From: Actinomyces massiliensis 4401292 | GTDB lineage: Bacteria > Actinomycetota > Actinomycetes > Actinomycetales > Actinomycetaceae | Direction of reading: 5' to 3' | Assembly (NCBI RefSeq): GCF_000269805.1 | Contig: NZ_JH711481.1 | Coordinates: 410,051-474,050 of the forward strand | Length of the DNA: 64,000 nt | Shown here: positions 37,185 to 46,347 of the stretch, piece by piece | How positions within the stretch are numbered: the first letter of the stretch is position 1 | Layout: the number at the start of each line of letters is the position of its first letter | Made by a program: the position numbers and the translations under genes | The notes under the pieces: generated by a model | Databases searched by the model: none | Told to the model about the DNA's origin: nothing | Seen by the model: the letters and a program-made list of their open reading frames with translations, nothing else

Positions 37185-37526
37185 GTCGGCAGTGAGTCGA
37201 TAAGAAGCGCCGACGCCGGAACAGCTCAGGAGGACCCGGCACACCATCGTCGCGAGTACCGCTATCACGTATTCACGGGCGGTACCCGCGACGAGGCGGT
37301 CGAGGGCACTTTCGCCCCCGCGTTGCGACCGATCTCGATGCGGGTTGCGACCGATCTCGCGGCGGAAGCGGACCGATCTCGGCGCGGAGTACGACCGATC
37401 TCGAGGCGGAAGGAGGCGGGCGGGGGAGAACCCGGATCTTGGCCTCCCTCCCGAGGATGATCTGCGAAACTCCTTCTCCTTCCTCAGGCGGACTTTCGAG
37501 GAGACGATTCCCCTTAATCTAGTCGA
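37185..37526. other. intergenic region with repeat array
   Basis: 342 bp. The middle (37327-37414) is a four-unit array of the 22-bp repeat family. The rest is unremarkable, and I see no gene; the last 60 bp probably hold the DUF418 gene promoter, but no clear motif is visible. Confidence 0.55.
37327..37414. repeat. 22-bp-period tandem repeat (GACCGATCTCG family)
   Basis: Four units beginning at 37327, 37349, 37371 and 37393, each starting GACCGATCTCG and followed by a variable half. Same family as the arrays at 54809, 57805, 58358 and 62468 and the hairpin at 29728. Confidence 0.85.
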
Positions 37527-38813
37527 ATGCCAATGACGACATCCTTCACCCGCGGCGTGCGCTACCCGGCGCCGGATGTGTCCCGCGGCTTCATGCTGCT
37601 ACTCGTCGCGGTGGCGAACGTGCCCGCCTGGACCGGAGCAGACGGGCGCTTGACCCAGGGCGGTCTCCAGGCGCTGTCCGCGCACCTGTCGACGGCGGAC
37701 TCCGTATGGATCTTCATCCGCACCCTCCTGGTGGACGAGCGAGCCATTCCGCTGTTCGCCATGCTCTTCGGCTTCGGTCTGGCCACCATGATCAACCGGC
37801 GCATCAAAACCGGCACGCAGACATATCTGCAAACGCTGCCGGGCACCGCGGAGGGGCGCGAACCGACGCCGGCAGAACTGGCCTGGGCACGCGAGCAGGC
37901 CACGGTCGACGCCCGCCGCCTGGTGCGCCGTCGCGGCTGGTGGATGATCCTGTTCGGCGCCGTGCACGGCATCTTCTTCCCCGGTGACATCATCGGCGCC
38001 TACGGAGTGGTCGCGGTCGTCTTCGCGGGCTGGTTGGCCCGCAAGCACCGCAAACGCATTCTCGCCGCAGGCATCACCTTCGCAATCCTGGCCACGCTCT
38101 TCATGTACTCGTTCGGCCTATGGCAAACCGGCGCGATGAGCCGTACTCCGGGAGCGGACTCGTCCACCTCAGGCAGTCTGCCCTGGTTCATCGGCAACCT
38201 GACCGGCTGGGTATTCACCCTCATGATCACGCTGCTCTCAATGGTCATCCCCGCCATGTTCATCGGGGCTCGTCTGGCCGACACCGACCTACTGGCCCAC
38301 CCCGAGCAGCACCGCCGCCTCCTGATACCCGTCGCCGTGGCCGGACTGGGAATCGGCATCCTGGGCGGACTCCACGCCGGACTCGCATATGCTGGATGGG
38401 GAGTCCCCATGTCCTCCCTGGACCCGGCCGCCACCGCAATAACCGGTCTAGCGGCCGGCTGCGGCTGGCTGGCACTCCTCGCCCTCTACGCCGGCGGACC
38501 CGCACCAGACGGACAACTCACCGGGCTGCGCCGCCTCGCCTCCGCCGTCGGACGCCGCTCCATGACCGCCTATCTCAGCCAAACCATCCTCTTCGGACTC
38601 ACCTTCACCGTCGTCCCCGGACTCCTCGGCACCGCCCTCGCAGTCAACGAAGCCCCAGCAGCCGCCATCGCCGTCGGAGTGTGGACCCTCGCCGCCGCCT
38701 TCTGCATCACCCTCGAACACGGCGGGCACGCCGGTCCCTTCGAAACCCTCCTACGCACCGCCGTCGCCCGCAGCCAACGCAACCACCCCCACCCACCACC
38801 GCCCCAGGCATAG
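37527..38813 (+). CDS. DUF418 domain membrane protein
   Basis: 428 residues, about nine to ten transmembrane helices. Typical opening RYPAPDVSRGFMLLLVAVANVPAW, FAMLFGFGLATMINRR, RRRGWWMILFGAVHGIFFPGDIIGAYGVVAVVFAGWLARK, and the C-terminal DUF418 segment LRRLASAVGRRSMTAYLSQTILFGLTF. DUF418 proteins are acyltransferase-like membrane proteins (YeiB/YxaH), function unproven. A second Met lies two codons in; the first is kept. Confidence 0.85.
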   Translation: MPMTTSFTRGVRYPAPDVSRGFMLLLVAVANVPAWTGADGRLTQGGLQALSAHLSTADSVWIFIRTLLVDERAIPLFAMLFGFGLATMINRRIKTGTQTYLQTLPGTAEGREPTPAELAWAREQATVDARRLVRRRGWWMILFGAVHGIFFPGDIIGAYGVVAVVFAGWLARKHRKRILAAGITFAILATLFMYSFGLWQTGAMSRTPGADSSTSGSLPWFIGNLTGWVFTLMITLLSMVIPAMFIGARLADTDLLAHPEQHRRLLIPVAVAGLGIGILGGLHAGLAYAGWGVPMSSLDPAATAITGLAAGCGWLALLALYAGGPAPDGQLTGLRRLASAVGRRSMTAYLSQTILFGLTFTVVPGLLGTALAVNEAPAAAIAVGVWTLAAAFCITLEHGGHAGPFETLLRTAVARSQRNHPHPPPPQA

Positions 38814-39137
38814 GAGTAGACCTCCGAGAGCACCACGGCGAGAACCAGAACGGTGCGCGGAGGTACGAGTTATGCACACGGGAGCATCGTTCCGCTCAGC
38901 ACCAAGGTCTTATTTCCGCATGATTCCAAGGTTATACGCGGAGCTGATCGCATACGAGTGTGCAACATCCGCCAGATGCCGTTCACGAACTCTCGACCGG
39001 TTCCCGCGACGGCGCCTCACTCATCCCTCCCCCACCATGCCGACACCGATCACGGCTGAAAACAAGTCCCGGAACGAGTTCACGGCGCCAGGGCGCCCTG
39101 CGGGCGCGGCAGCCGCACCGGCTGCCGCCCTCCTCAC
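38814..39137. other. intergenic region, nothing recognised
   Basis: 324 bp between the DUF418 gene and the convergent hipA stop. Short frames on both strands lack motifs. The only structure seen is a GC-rich run near 39090-39120 with weak pairing. No gene is supported. Confidence 0.5.
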
Positions 39138-40376
39138 TCAGGCGGAAGGCTGGAGCTGCCGTCGTGTCCCGTCCACATGCGTCCCGATCCACTCAGCGAC
39201 AGGTGACGGCATGCGATCCCCCGCACCATCGCCCCAGGCATCGCCAAAACGTTCAAGGACCTCATCGACAACGTCGAGAACATCCTCGTCTCCAACGCGA
39301 AGCAGGTCCTGGAGTCGTGCGAAATGCTCGCGCGAAACCTCGGAGAGCCTCGTGGCACCAAGGAAGGGCAGCCCGAGTTCAAGGTTGTCTGAATGAGGCA
39401 GATATACGGCGGTGCATACGAGATCGTATGCGGGCGAGAGCCGGGCCCGCATACGGTCGGGGTAGATGAACGACCAATTCTTGAGATGGGCGTCGCCATT
39501 TCCGACAAGCAGGTTGAAGACGGTGCGCCTCACCATCTCCCGCAGGGAGTCGTGGTCCTGTCCACGGTAGGCGAGGGCCGCGAGGGTCTTGACCGTGGAC
39601 TTGTACTTGCCGTCCCCAGAGCCGAAGCGCCCGAGGACCTGCGCGAAGTCCTCAATGTGTACCCGGCCTCTCGCTTGACCTCCCGCCGTCCGGTCAAAGC
39701 GTCGCACCATGTAGGCCTCGGTCTCATCGGAGGGCCAGGCGCCTTCTCCGAGATCACCTACCTGATCGCGCTGCACCATCCGAGTTTCAGGCACCTCAAT
39801 GCCGACCTCATGCGCCAGTCTCATCACGGCGAGCTCGTTGGCCGGCAGCCCCGGGAAAGCGGCGTCGGGAATCTTGACAATCCAGTCACCGCCCTCACCG
39901 TGCGCGGGGAGCACGATCCTGTCCCCATCCTGCCGCATAGAGAATTTCATTCCCATTCCGGCCAGGGAGAAGCGCATGCGACCAGCCGCTCTCGACACGG
40001 GTGCCGACGCTTCGACTGAGGCACTGAAATCCGCCTCAACATGTGCGTGCTGATCCGGAACGACCTCAACCGCCCCGGGTAGATCATTTCCTATTCGCAC
40101 GAGAAGCTCGATCTCCCGGTATATGCTCACTCCTTGCTCGCGAGCAATAAGGTCCCGTAGCCGCCCCTCGGGAAGCAGATTGGAGAACCAGGCGGGCACA
40201 TGATTCGTCGCATGTGGCTGCCTGCGCGGATGATCCTCGAACCACCTGCCGAGAACGGCCCTGTCAGGACGATCCCAGTAGTCACTGTCGAAGATGAATT
40301 TTGTGAAGGCGTCTCGACGATGGATAGCGCCGACGTGCTCGCCGTAGAGTAGAACCGCATAGACCGCCTCGATCAT
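39138..40376 (-). CDS. hipA: HipA-like Ser/Thr kinase toxin (no HipB)
   Basis: 412 residues from ATG 40376, standard HipA length. N-subdomain 1 is present (VLLYGEHVGAIHRRDAFTKFIFDSDY, AWFSNLLPEGRLRDLIARE). Kinase features: SLAGMGMKFS (137-146, ATP loop), VKIPDA with Lys168, NGDAHLKN with Asp295/Asn300 (catalytic/metal), and AYDLV with Asp318. HipA kinases phosphorylate a translation factor (GltX in E. coli). The partner usually encoded upstream is the HTH antitoxin HipB; here it is a DUF262 gene ending 2 bp before this start, and no HTH gene is nearby. Confidence 0.88.
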   Translation of the reverse strand: MIEAVYAVLLYGEHVGAIHRRDAFTKFIFDSDYWDRPDRAVLGRWFEDHPRRQPHATNHVPAWFSNLLPEGRLRDLIAREQGVSIYREIELLVRIGNDLPGAVEVVPDQHAHVEADFSASVEASAPVSRAAGRMRFSLAGMGMKFSMRQDGDRIVLPAHGEGGDWIVKIPDAAFPGLPANELAVMRLAHEVGIEVPETRMVQRDQVGDLGEGAWPSDETEAYMVRRFDRTAGGQARGRVHIEDFAQVLGRFGSGDGKYKSTVKTLAALAYRGQDHDSLREMVRRTVFNLLVGNGDAHLKNWSFIYPDRMRARLSPAYDLVCTAVYLPHSDNLELGLPFLGATRLSEVSREHFARLQDLLRVGDEDVLDVVDEVLERFGDAWGDGAGDRMPSPVAEWIGTHVDGTRRQLQPSA

Positions 40377-40378
40377 GG

Positions 40379-42025
40379 TCAGGCACCTTTTAGCGTCTCT
40401 ACATCGCCACCATCGAAGATCCAATCATCAAGCGGGGGAGAGTCCTCATGTCCGCAGGCGGTGCGAGCCTTAATGAAGTCGATGAGGTAGTGGCGCAGCA
40501 CCTCGGCCCTGAGTTCAATCGCCTCGTCGTAACGATTGCCCTGCAGAAGGCTCAGGATCTCCCGGTTCAGAAGCAGGGAGTCGAGGTCGAAGTCGTCATC
40601 CAGAAGCGGGAGCAGCTGGCGCCGATCCAGAACGGAGATCACTTTGTTCGCAGCGACGAAGGCATCCGCACCCAGCGCAGTGGGCGGGACAAGATCGGCG
40701 GCTACGGCTCGTGGAGTCGTCTCCCCCTCCAGCTGCGCGGCCAGCGCCTCCACCGTCATCGGCTCCCCCGTATCGGGATCGACCGGCTTCCGGTTCCACA
40801 TCGCGGTGAGAATAACCTTACTGTCCGAGCGCGTCGCTCTGAACACACTGAGGTCGGGCACCTGCGGCCCGTGTGTCAAGGTCGCCTCGCTGAGAAGCCT
40901 TTGGACCGACTCCGACTCCTCACCGGGGACGATGCGTGCCGCCATATCGCGCAGATCGGTCTGAGACCCATTGATGCCGAGCTCGTCAGCACCGATACTC
41001 GTACGCCAGAACCAGCGGCGAAGCAGCTCGAGATTACGGTCATGAGGCTCGGGGAAGAAAGCGAAGAGTCTCGCCAGGACGAGCAGCTGGAAGCGGAAGG
41101 GCAGGAAGGTCATGTGCGGAACGCCGCACTGCTGCTGAAGGAAGCGCACGGCGGCCACGAGCGCCCGCTCTGTGGCCATATAGGCCTCCTTCTCGCTCTC
41201 ACCGGGGAAGTCACTCACAAGACTGCGGCTAGGAGAGAATTCCCCATGAACATCTCGACTAATATCCGTATGGCGACGCACCAAGAGCGCTTGTACGACG
41301 ACCTTGTCCGCGAGTGCGCCGAAATGGGTCTGCTCATCCACGTGCGCAGCGATCCCCGACATCGTCAAAGCCGCATCCGGACCGCCATGAATGGCGTCGA
41401 ATATTTCTGCGGCATTGAGCTTCTTACCGCGATTATTTATCCTGTCGAAGACCTCGCGGAGAACCTGCTCGTCGGCGTCCTCCATAATCGTGGCGGGTAC
41501 CGAGACGCCTGCGAGTCGACCCGTGACCTTCTGGATATGAGGGGCGAACCCAGCCCCATCAGGATTATCCCCCAGCCACGCCAGCGCCCGCCCGAGATCG
41601 AACAGATCGGGCAAGGGAATAACGAGGGGCGGGTCGGGCTCACGGAGCGGCACGACCTTCTGCTCCCTGAGGGAGTAGCCGAGAGCGAATCGAGGGTCGC
41701 GCACGCCTTCAGGATCAACAACATTGACGAGGCTCGTAATCCGCTGCTGGCCATCCACAACCCACAGAGCATCCGGCATCTGCCCCGCCTCGATGTCCAA
41801 CGTCCCGATCCTCAGGCGCGCGGCCCCGGCTTCACGCTTCCAGAGGAGCAGACTGCCAATTGGATACCCGCGAAGTACCGAGTCAACAAGATTGAGAACG
41901 TCCCGCCTCTCCCATCGAAACGATCGCTGGAACTGCGGCACTCGCAGCTGCCCAGCCTTTACAAGTGCCCGCAATCCCGCGATGCTGTAGCTCTGACTGG
42001 TCGAGAGTGCCTGCGGTTCGTCCAT
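40379..42025 (-). CDS. DUF262 domain protein (ParB-like NTPase fold), HipA partner
   Basis: 548 residues. DUF262 motifs: VPQFQRSFRW (29-38), RGYPIGSLLLWK (52-63) and WVVDGQQRITSL (88-99); the DGQQR box binds nucleotide in DndB- and GmrS-type proteins. REVFDRINNRGKKLNAAEIFDA follows near 190-211. The C-terminal half is helical and ends NRYDEAIELRAEVLRHYLIDFIKA; I see no HNH motif of DUF1524, so it is not a full GmrSD nuclease. ATG 42025; tight coupling to hipA (2-bp gap) makes a two-gene operon. Tandem repeats lie at its promoter. Confidence 0.85.
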   Translation of the reverse strand: MDEPQALSTSQSYSIAGLRALVKAGQLRVPQFQRSFRWERRDVLNLVDSVLRGYPIGSLLLWKREAGAARLRIGTLDIEAGQMPDALWVVDGQQRITSLVNVVDPEGVRDPRFALGYSLREQKVVPLREPDPPLVIPLPDLFDLGRALAWLGDNPDGAGFAPHIQKVTGRLAGVSVPATIMEDADEQVLREVFDRINNRGKKLNAAEIFDAIHGGPDAALTMSGIAAHVDEQTHFGALADKVVVQALLVRRHTDISRDVHGEFSPSRSLVSDFPGESEKEAYMATERALVAAVRFLQQQCGVPHMTFLPFRFQLLVLARLFAFFPEPHDRNLELLRRWFWRTSIGADELGINGSQTDLRDMAARIVPGEESESVQRLLSEATLTHGPQVPDLSVFRATRSDSKVILTAMWNRKPVDPDTGEPMTVEALAAQLEGETTPRAVAADLVPPTALGADAFVAANKVISVLDRRQLLPLLDDDFDLDSLLLNREILSLLQGNRYDEAIELRAEVLRHYLIDFIKARTACGHEDSPPLDDWIFDGGDVETLKGA

Positions 42026-42043
42026 ATGCCGATTATGCCCGTC

Positions 42044-42095
42044 TTACCGAGTATTCGAGTATTACCGAGCCTTACCGTGTACCACCGTGTACTAG
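42044..42095. promoter_or_regulatory. tandem short repeats in the DUF262-hipA promoter
   Basis: On the minus strand: two adjacent 10-mers GTACACGGTG and GTACACGGTA (about 42074-42093), then CTCGGTAATA-CTCGAATA-CTCGGTAAG. CATAAT at about 42033-42038 would be a -10. Such short direct repeats next to a toxin-like operon often bind the antitoxin. Confidence 0.5.
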
Positions 42096-42245
42096 CGACA
42101 CGATCGATGGACACTCCTAAGGCACGACCGACCGCTATCGGCGCTACGGCGCCGACGGCCGAACCAGGGGACCCAGAGCACAGGGCCGATGTGAACAGCG
42201 ACCGTACAACCGTGAGTCACGGCCGCGGCCTCCGCCGCCCGCCCC

Positions 42246-43910
42246 TCAGCACTCCACGACGTTGACGGCCAGGCCGCCGCGGGAGGTCTCCTTGTACTTG
42301 GCGAGCATGTCCTCACCGGTCTGACGCATAGTCTCGATGACGGTGTCCAGGGACACCGCGTGACGCCCCTCGCCCCACAGCGCCATGCGAGCAGCATTGA
42401 TCGCCTTGACGGCCGCCACCGCATTGCGCTCGATGCAGGGGATCTGCACGAGCCCGCCGACCGGGTCGCACGTCAGCCCCAGGTTGTGCTCCATGGCGAT
42501 CTCGGCGGCGTTCTCCACCTGCGCAGGCGTCCCGCCCAGGGCCTCCGCCAGCCCGGCCGCCGCCATGGACGACGCCGCCCCCACCTCCCCCTGGCAGCCC
42601 ACCTCCGCCCCGGCGATCGAGGCATTGGTCTTGATGAGAGACCCCACCGCGGTGGCGGCCAGCAGGAAGCGGCGCACCCCGTCGTCGTCGGCCCCGGGGA
42701 TGAAGCGCTCGTAGTAGGCCATAACGGCGGGGACGATCCCCGCGGCCCCGTTGGTCGGGGCGGTGACCACCCGCCGACCGGCGGCGTTCTCCTCGTTGAC
42801 GGCCAGGGCGAACAGGTCCACCCAGTCCATGCCGCGCAGCGGGTCGGCCATGGCGAAGGCGGCGGCCGGTCCTGACTGCGCGAGCAGCCGCTCATGCAGC
42901 GCCTTGGCCCGCCGCCGCACCCCCAGTCCCCCGGGAAGCGTGCCCTCAGCCGCCATACCGGCCTCGATGCAGGCGTTCATGGTGTCGCGCAGGCGGTCGA
43001 GATAGGCGAGCACCTCCTCGCGGGGCCGAGCAGAGATCTCATTGGCCATGACCACCTCCGAGACTCGACGCCCCTCGCACGCGCACACCGCCAGAAGGTC
43101 GGCCCCCGAGGAGAAGGGGTAGGGCGCCGGCGTGGCGTGCATTTCAGCCGAGGCCGCAGTCGCCAGAGCGCGGATCGACGGCGCGCCGGGAGCCCCGACG
43201 TCCTCCATGACGAAGCCGCCTCCCACAGAGTAGTAGGTGCGGCGCAGCACCTCCGCGCCGGTGGCGCAGTAGGCGGTGATGGTCAACGCGTTCGGGTGGT
43301 AAGGCAGAACCCGCCCGGGCAGGAAGAGGATGTCCGTGGTCGGGTTGAAGGGCAGCGCCCCGACGCCGTCGACCACGAGCTCTCCGGCCGCGGTCACCTT
43401 CTCGTGCAGGCCCTCGCATACCTCCGCCGGGACGGTCTCGGGCTCGTAGCCGGCCAGGCCCATGACGACGGCGCGATCGGTGGCGTGACCGCGACCGGTC
43501 GCCCCCAGCGAGCCGTAGAGCTCGACGGTCAGGCGGGTGACGGGCGCAGTGCCCCCAGCATGGTCATGCTGGTCAGGGCGCGCCGCGACGGCGATGACGT
43601 CGGCCAGCGCACCGGCGAAGGCGCCCCCGGCCCGCATGGGTCCGACCGTATGGGATGACGACGGCCCGATGCCGATGCGCATGAGGTCGAAGACGCTCAA
43701 CGGCCGCGATGCCCGCCGCGCGGTGACCTCACCGGCCATCAGGGCCGCAGGGGTTGCGGAATCCAGAGCAGCGGAGATGAGCGTCGTGTCTCCGTCATCG
43801 GCGGCGGCCACGGCTGAGATCCCTGATATCCCAGACGACGTCGGCGGCTCGGCCGACCGGCCGCGCGCAGTCCCGACCGGCCCGGCTTCCGCGAGATCAC
43901 GAATGGTCAT
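42246..43910 (-). CDS. sdaA: L-serine ammonia-lyase (Fe-S dehydratase)
   Basis: About 554 residues. Single-chain L-serine deaminase: N-terminal SDH_beta part ([30 protein letters not shown]) and C-terminal SDH_alpha part with the Fe-S Cys residues in [32 protein letters not shown]. It converts L-serine to pyruvate and ammonia. The first ~70 residues (Ala/Ser-rich) are extra relative to typical SdaA; an internal start at [19 protein letters not shown] (about 43735) is plausible. ATG 43910 is the upstream choice, without a strong ribosome site. Confidence 0.9.
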   Translation of the reverse strand: MTIRDLAEAGPVGTARGRSAEPPTSSGISGISAVAAADDGDTTLISAALDSATPAALMAGEVTARRASRPLSVFDLMRIGIGPSSSHTVGPMRAGGAFAGALADVIAVAARPDQHDHAGGTAPVTRLTVELYGSLGATGRGHATDRAVVMGLAGYEPETVPAEVCEGLHEKVTAAGELVVDGVGALPFNPTTDILFLPGRVLPYHPNALTITAYCATGAEVLRRTYYSVGGGFVMEDVGAPGAPSIRALATAASAEMHATPAPYPFSSGADLLAVCACEGRRVSEVVMANEISARPREEVLAYLDRLRDTMNACIEAGMAAEGTLPGGLGVRRRAKALHERLLAQSGPAAAFAMADPLRGMDWVDLFALAVNEENAAGRRVVTAPTNGAAGIVPAVMAYYERFIPGADDDGVRRFLLAATAVGSLIKTNASIAGAEVGCQGEVGAASSMAAAGLAEALGGTPAQVENAAEIAMEHNLGLTCDPVGGLVQIPCIERNAVAAVKAINAARMALWGEGRHAVSLDTVIETMRQTGEDMLAKYKETSRGGLAVNVVEC

Positions 43911-44044
43911 GACGCCATGATGCACCGGTTCGGGTCATGAATCCCACAGACCGCGCACAATCCGTCCCGTCGCCGTCTGCACCGTCTGCGGCTCCCGGCC
44001 GGGCCCTGAGGAGCCGCAGCCGGGAACCGGAGACTATTGACAGG

Positions 44045-46111
44045 TCAGTCGGTCGAGCGCACCAGCCACCAGGCGGCGTAGGGCGGCACGGGCACCTGCC
44101 CATCGCCGGCCCCCTCGAGCGTGGTCGAGTCGGAGGGAACCGTGTCGGTCAGCGCATCGACCGCGCCCAGCACCCCGTACTCGGCGAGCCGCCAGGCCGG
44201 CACGCTGCGCCAGTCGGGCGTCACGTTGTACACGCCGACGAAGGAGCCGCGCGGGTGGTCGCGGTAGGTGACCAGCACACCCTCATCGTCCACGGGGGCC
44301 ACCACCGTGCGCACGTCGGCGCTCAGCTGCGGCAAGCCGGCCCGCACCTCGCCCAGGTGCGCCAAGTCGCTGAAGACGCGCCCCTCGACCGTGGAGCGGT
44401 CGTGGCGGCGCTCCACGCGGCCCTTGTCCAGGACGGGGCGCCCGGACCACCGCGAGTCGGACTCATGACCCGGCTCCGTGTCCCAGTTCGGGTCATTGAA
44501 CTGGCCGAGCTCATCACCGCTCCAGATGACCGGCACGCCGCCCCAGCCGTAGATGATGGCGTTGGCCAGCCGCAGGGCGTTGAAGCGCTCCTCGAGCCAG
44601 GTGCGCAGCTCCTCCTCCTTCCAGGCCGGTGTGGACTCGTCAATGCCCTCGACCGCCTCGGCGGCGGTCTCGATGCCGATCAGGCTCGCAGCGGTGCCGG
44701 CGATGCGGCGGTCGTTGGTGACCGGGTTGTACTGGAAGACCAGGCCGCGGGCGTCGCTCATGGGGTAGGCGGCGCGGTACCAGTCCGCCAGGAAGACGCG
44801 ATGCCAGTAGCCGTTGAGGCCGACCGCATCGGCGTCGGCATCGCCAATGGCCCAGCCGATGTCGTCATGGCAGCGGATGTAGGTGATCCAGGTGGCGGTG
44901 TTCGGCTCGACCGGCAGGGCGCCCAGGGCGTGGGCGGCGAGCGTGACATTGCGGGTGGCGAGCATGGACCAGATCTGGACCATGAGGGAGTTGTGGTAGG
45001 CGAGGTCGGAGACCTTGCCCGTGTACTTGCCCTGGCCGAGGTACTGGAGAAGCTCGGTGGGGGCGACGATCGCCTCGGCCTTGAGATCCACCGCCGGGGT
45101 CGCGATGCGGGTGATGGCCCGCAGCACCTCGGTGATGGCGTGGACCTCGGGCTGGCCCTGGCAGTCGGTGCCCTTGCGCTTGATGGTGAAGGCGATGGCG
45201 TCCAGGCGCAGGACCTCCACGCCCTTGTTGGCCAGGTTCATGATGATGGAGACGAACTCCTCCATGATGCGCGGATTGCGCCAGTTGAGGTCCCACTGGA
45301 AGGAGTTGAAGGTCGTCCAGACCCAGCCGCCCATCTCGTCGTTCCAGGTGAAGTTGCCCGGGGCGAAGTCGGGGAAGATCTCCGGCAGAGTCTTCTCGTA
45401 CTCGTCGGGCTCGGTGCGGTCCGGGTAGATGAAGAAGTAGTCGCGGTAGCGCTGCTCGCCCGCGCGGGCGCGCTCGGCCCACTCGTGCTCGGCGGCGACA
45501 TGGTTGAGGACGAGGTCGATGACCAGGCTGATGCCGTCCCGGCGCAGCTCCGCGGTCAGATCGGCGAGGTCGTCCATATCGCCCAGGTCGGGGCGCACGG
45601 AGCGGTAGTCGGCCACCGCGTACCCGCCGTCGGAGTCCCCCGGGCGGGGAGTGAGCAGGGGCATGAGGTGGAGGTAGGACACGCCCAGCTCGCGCAGGTA
45701 TGGAATGCGGTCGATGACGCCGCGCAGGTCGCCGGCGAAGCGCTCGGTGTAGCCGGCGTAGCCGATGCGCGAGGGGTCCTGGATCCAGGTGGGGTCGAGC
45801 GTGCGCGCCAGGTCGAGGTGGCGCAGCTCCGGGTCGCGCTCGGCGTAGGTCCGGGCGGCGTCGGCGAGCAGGACGGCGGCGGTGCGCGTGGCGATCGGCT
45901 CGCCGTAGAGCGTCACGAGGCCGTCGCTGACGTCGGGGTACCAGCGTTCGATCCGGGTGGTGAGGATCTCGCGCTCGGAGCGGGTGAGTTGAGAATCGGC
46001 CAGGACGGCGTCAACGGCGTCGCGGACCTCGTCGGGGATCTCGACAGCGGTGTCGCGACCAGTGGACCAAGTGGAGTCGGATGCGGAGGGGGCGGGCTTG
46101 GAGGCGCTCAT
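44045..46111 (-). CDS. amylosucrase-like GH13_4 enzyme
   Basis: 688 residues from ATG 46111. Amylosucrase/sucrose hydrolase features: GYAGYTERFAGDLRGVIDRIPYLRELGVSYLHLMPLLTPRPGDSDGGYAVADYRSVRP, GVEVLRLDAIAF (nucleophile Asp), LKAEAIVAP (acid Glu), and IRCHDDIGWAI (the Arg-Cys-His-Asp-Asp version characteristic of subfamily 4). It would transfer glucose from sucrose to alpha-glucan or hydrolyse sucrose. No signal peptide. Stop is 134 bp from sdaA's start on the same strand, with no obvious coupling. Confidence 0.87.
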   Translation of the reverse strand: MSASKPAPSASDSTWSTGRDTAVEIPDEVRDAVDAVLADSQLTRSEREILTTRIERWYPDVSDGLVTLYGEPIATRTAAVLLADAARTYAERDPELRHLDLARTLDPTWIQDPSRIGYAGYTERFAGDLRGVIDRIPYLRELGVSYLHLMPLLTPRPGDSDGGYAVADYRSVRPDLGDMDDLADLTAELRRDGISLVIDLVLNHVAAEHEWAERARAGEQRYRDYFFIYPDRTEPDEYEKTLPEIFPDFAPGNFTWNDEMGGWVWTTFNSFQWDLNWRNPRIMEEFVSIIMNLANKGVEVLRLDAIAFTIKRKGTDCQGQPEVHAITEVLRAITRIATPAVDLKAEAIVAPTELLQYLGQGKYTGKVSDLAYHNSLMVQIWSMLATRNVTLAAHALGALPVEPNTATWITYIRCHDDIGWAIGDADADAVGLNGYWHRVFLADWYRAAYPMSDARGLVFQYNPVTNDRRIAGTAASLIGIETAAEAVEGIDESTPAWKEEELRTWLEERFNALRLANAIIYGWGGVPVIWSGDELGQFNDPNWDTEPGHESDSRWSGRPVLDKGRVERRHDRSTVEGRVFSDLAHLGEVRAGLPQLSADVRTVVAPVDDEGVLVTYRDHPRGSFVGVYNVTPDWRSVPAWRLAEYGVLGAVDALTDTVPSDSTTLEGAGDGQVPVPPYAAWWLVRSTD

Positions 46112-46347
46112 GGTCCTATAGTGACCGATCTGACCATCGTTTGGCAGGCGTTCAGGCGCCGAATTGGTCCGGTCGCCCATCCTGGCGCTGCGCAGTGGCT
46201 GCGCGCACCGGCTACGCGGCCGGGCATGAACGGGCATCCTGGAGAGCTGGAGAATGTGAACGGCGCCTGCCGTGCGCCCGGCTCGCGCTCGCGCAAGCCG
46301 GGCGCCGAAACCGGCCCCGGGGATTAGGGGATTAGGGGGTTATTCGC

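Noticed and set aside
40448-42265. 605-codon plus-strand frame opposite the DUF262 gene
   Set aside because: It is antisense to a gene with clear DUF262 motifs and itself has no recognisable domain.
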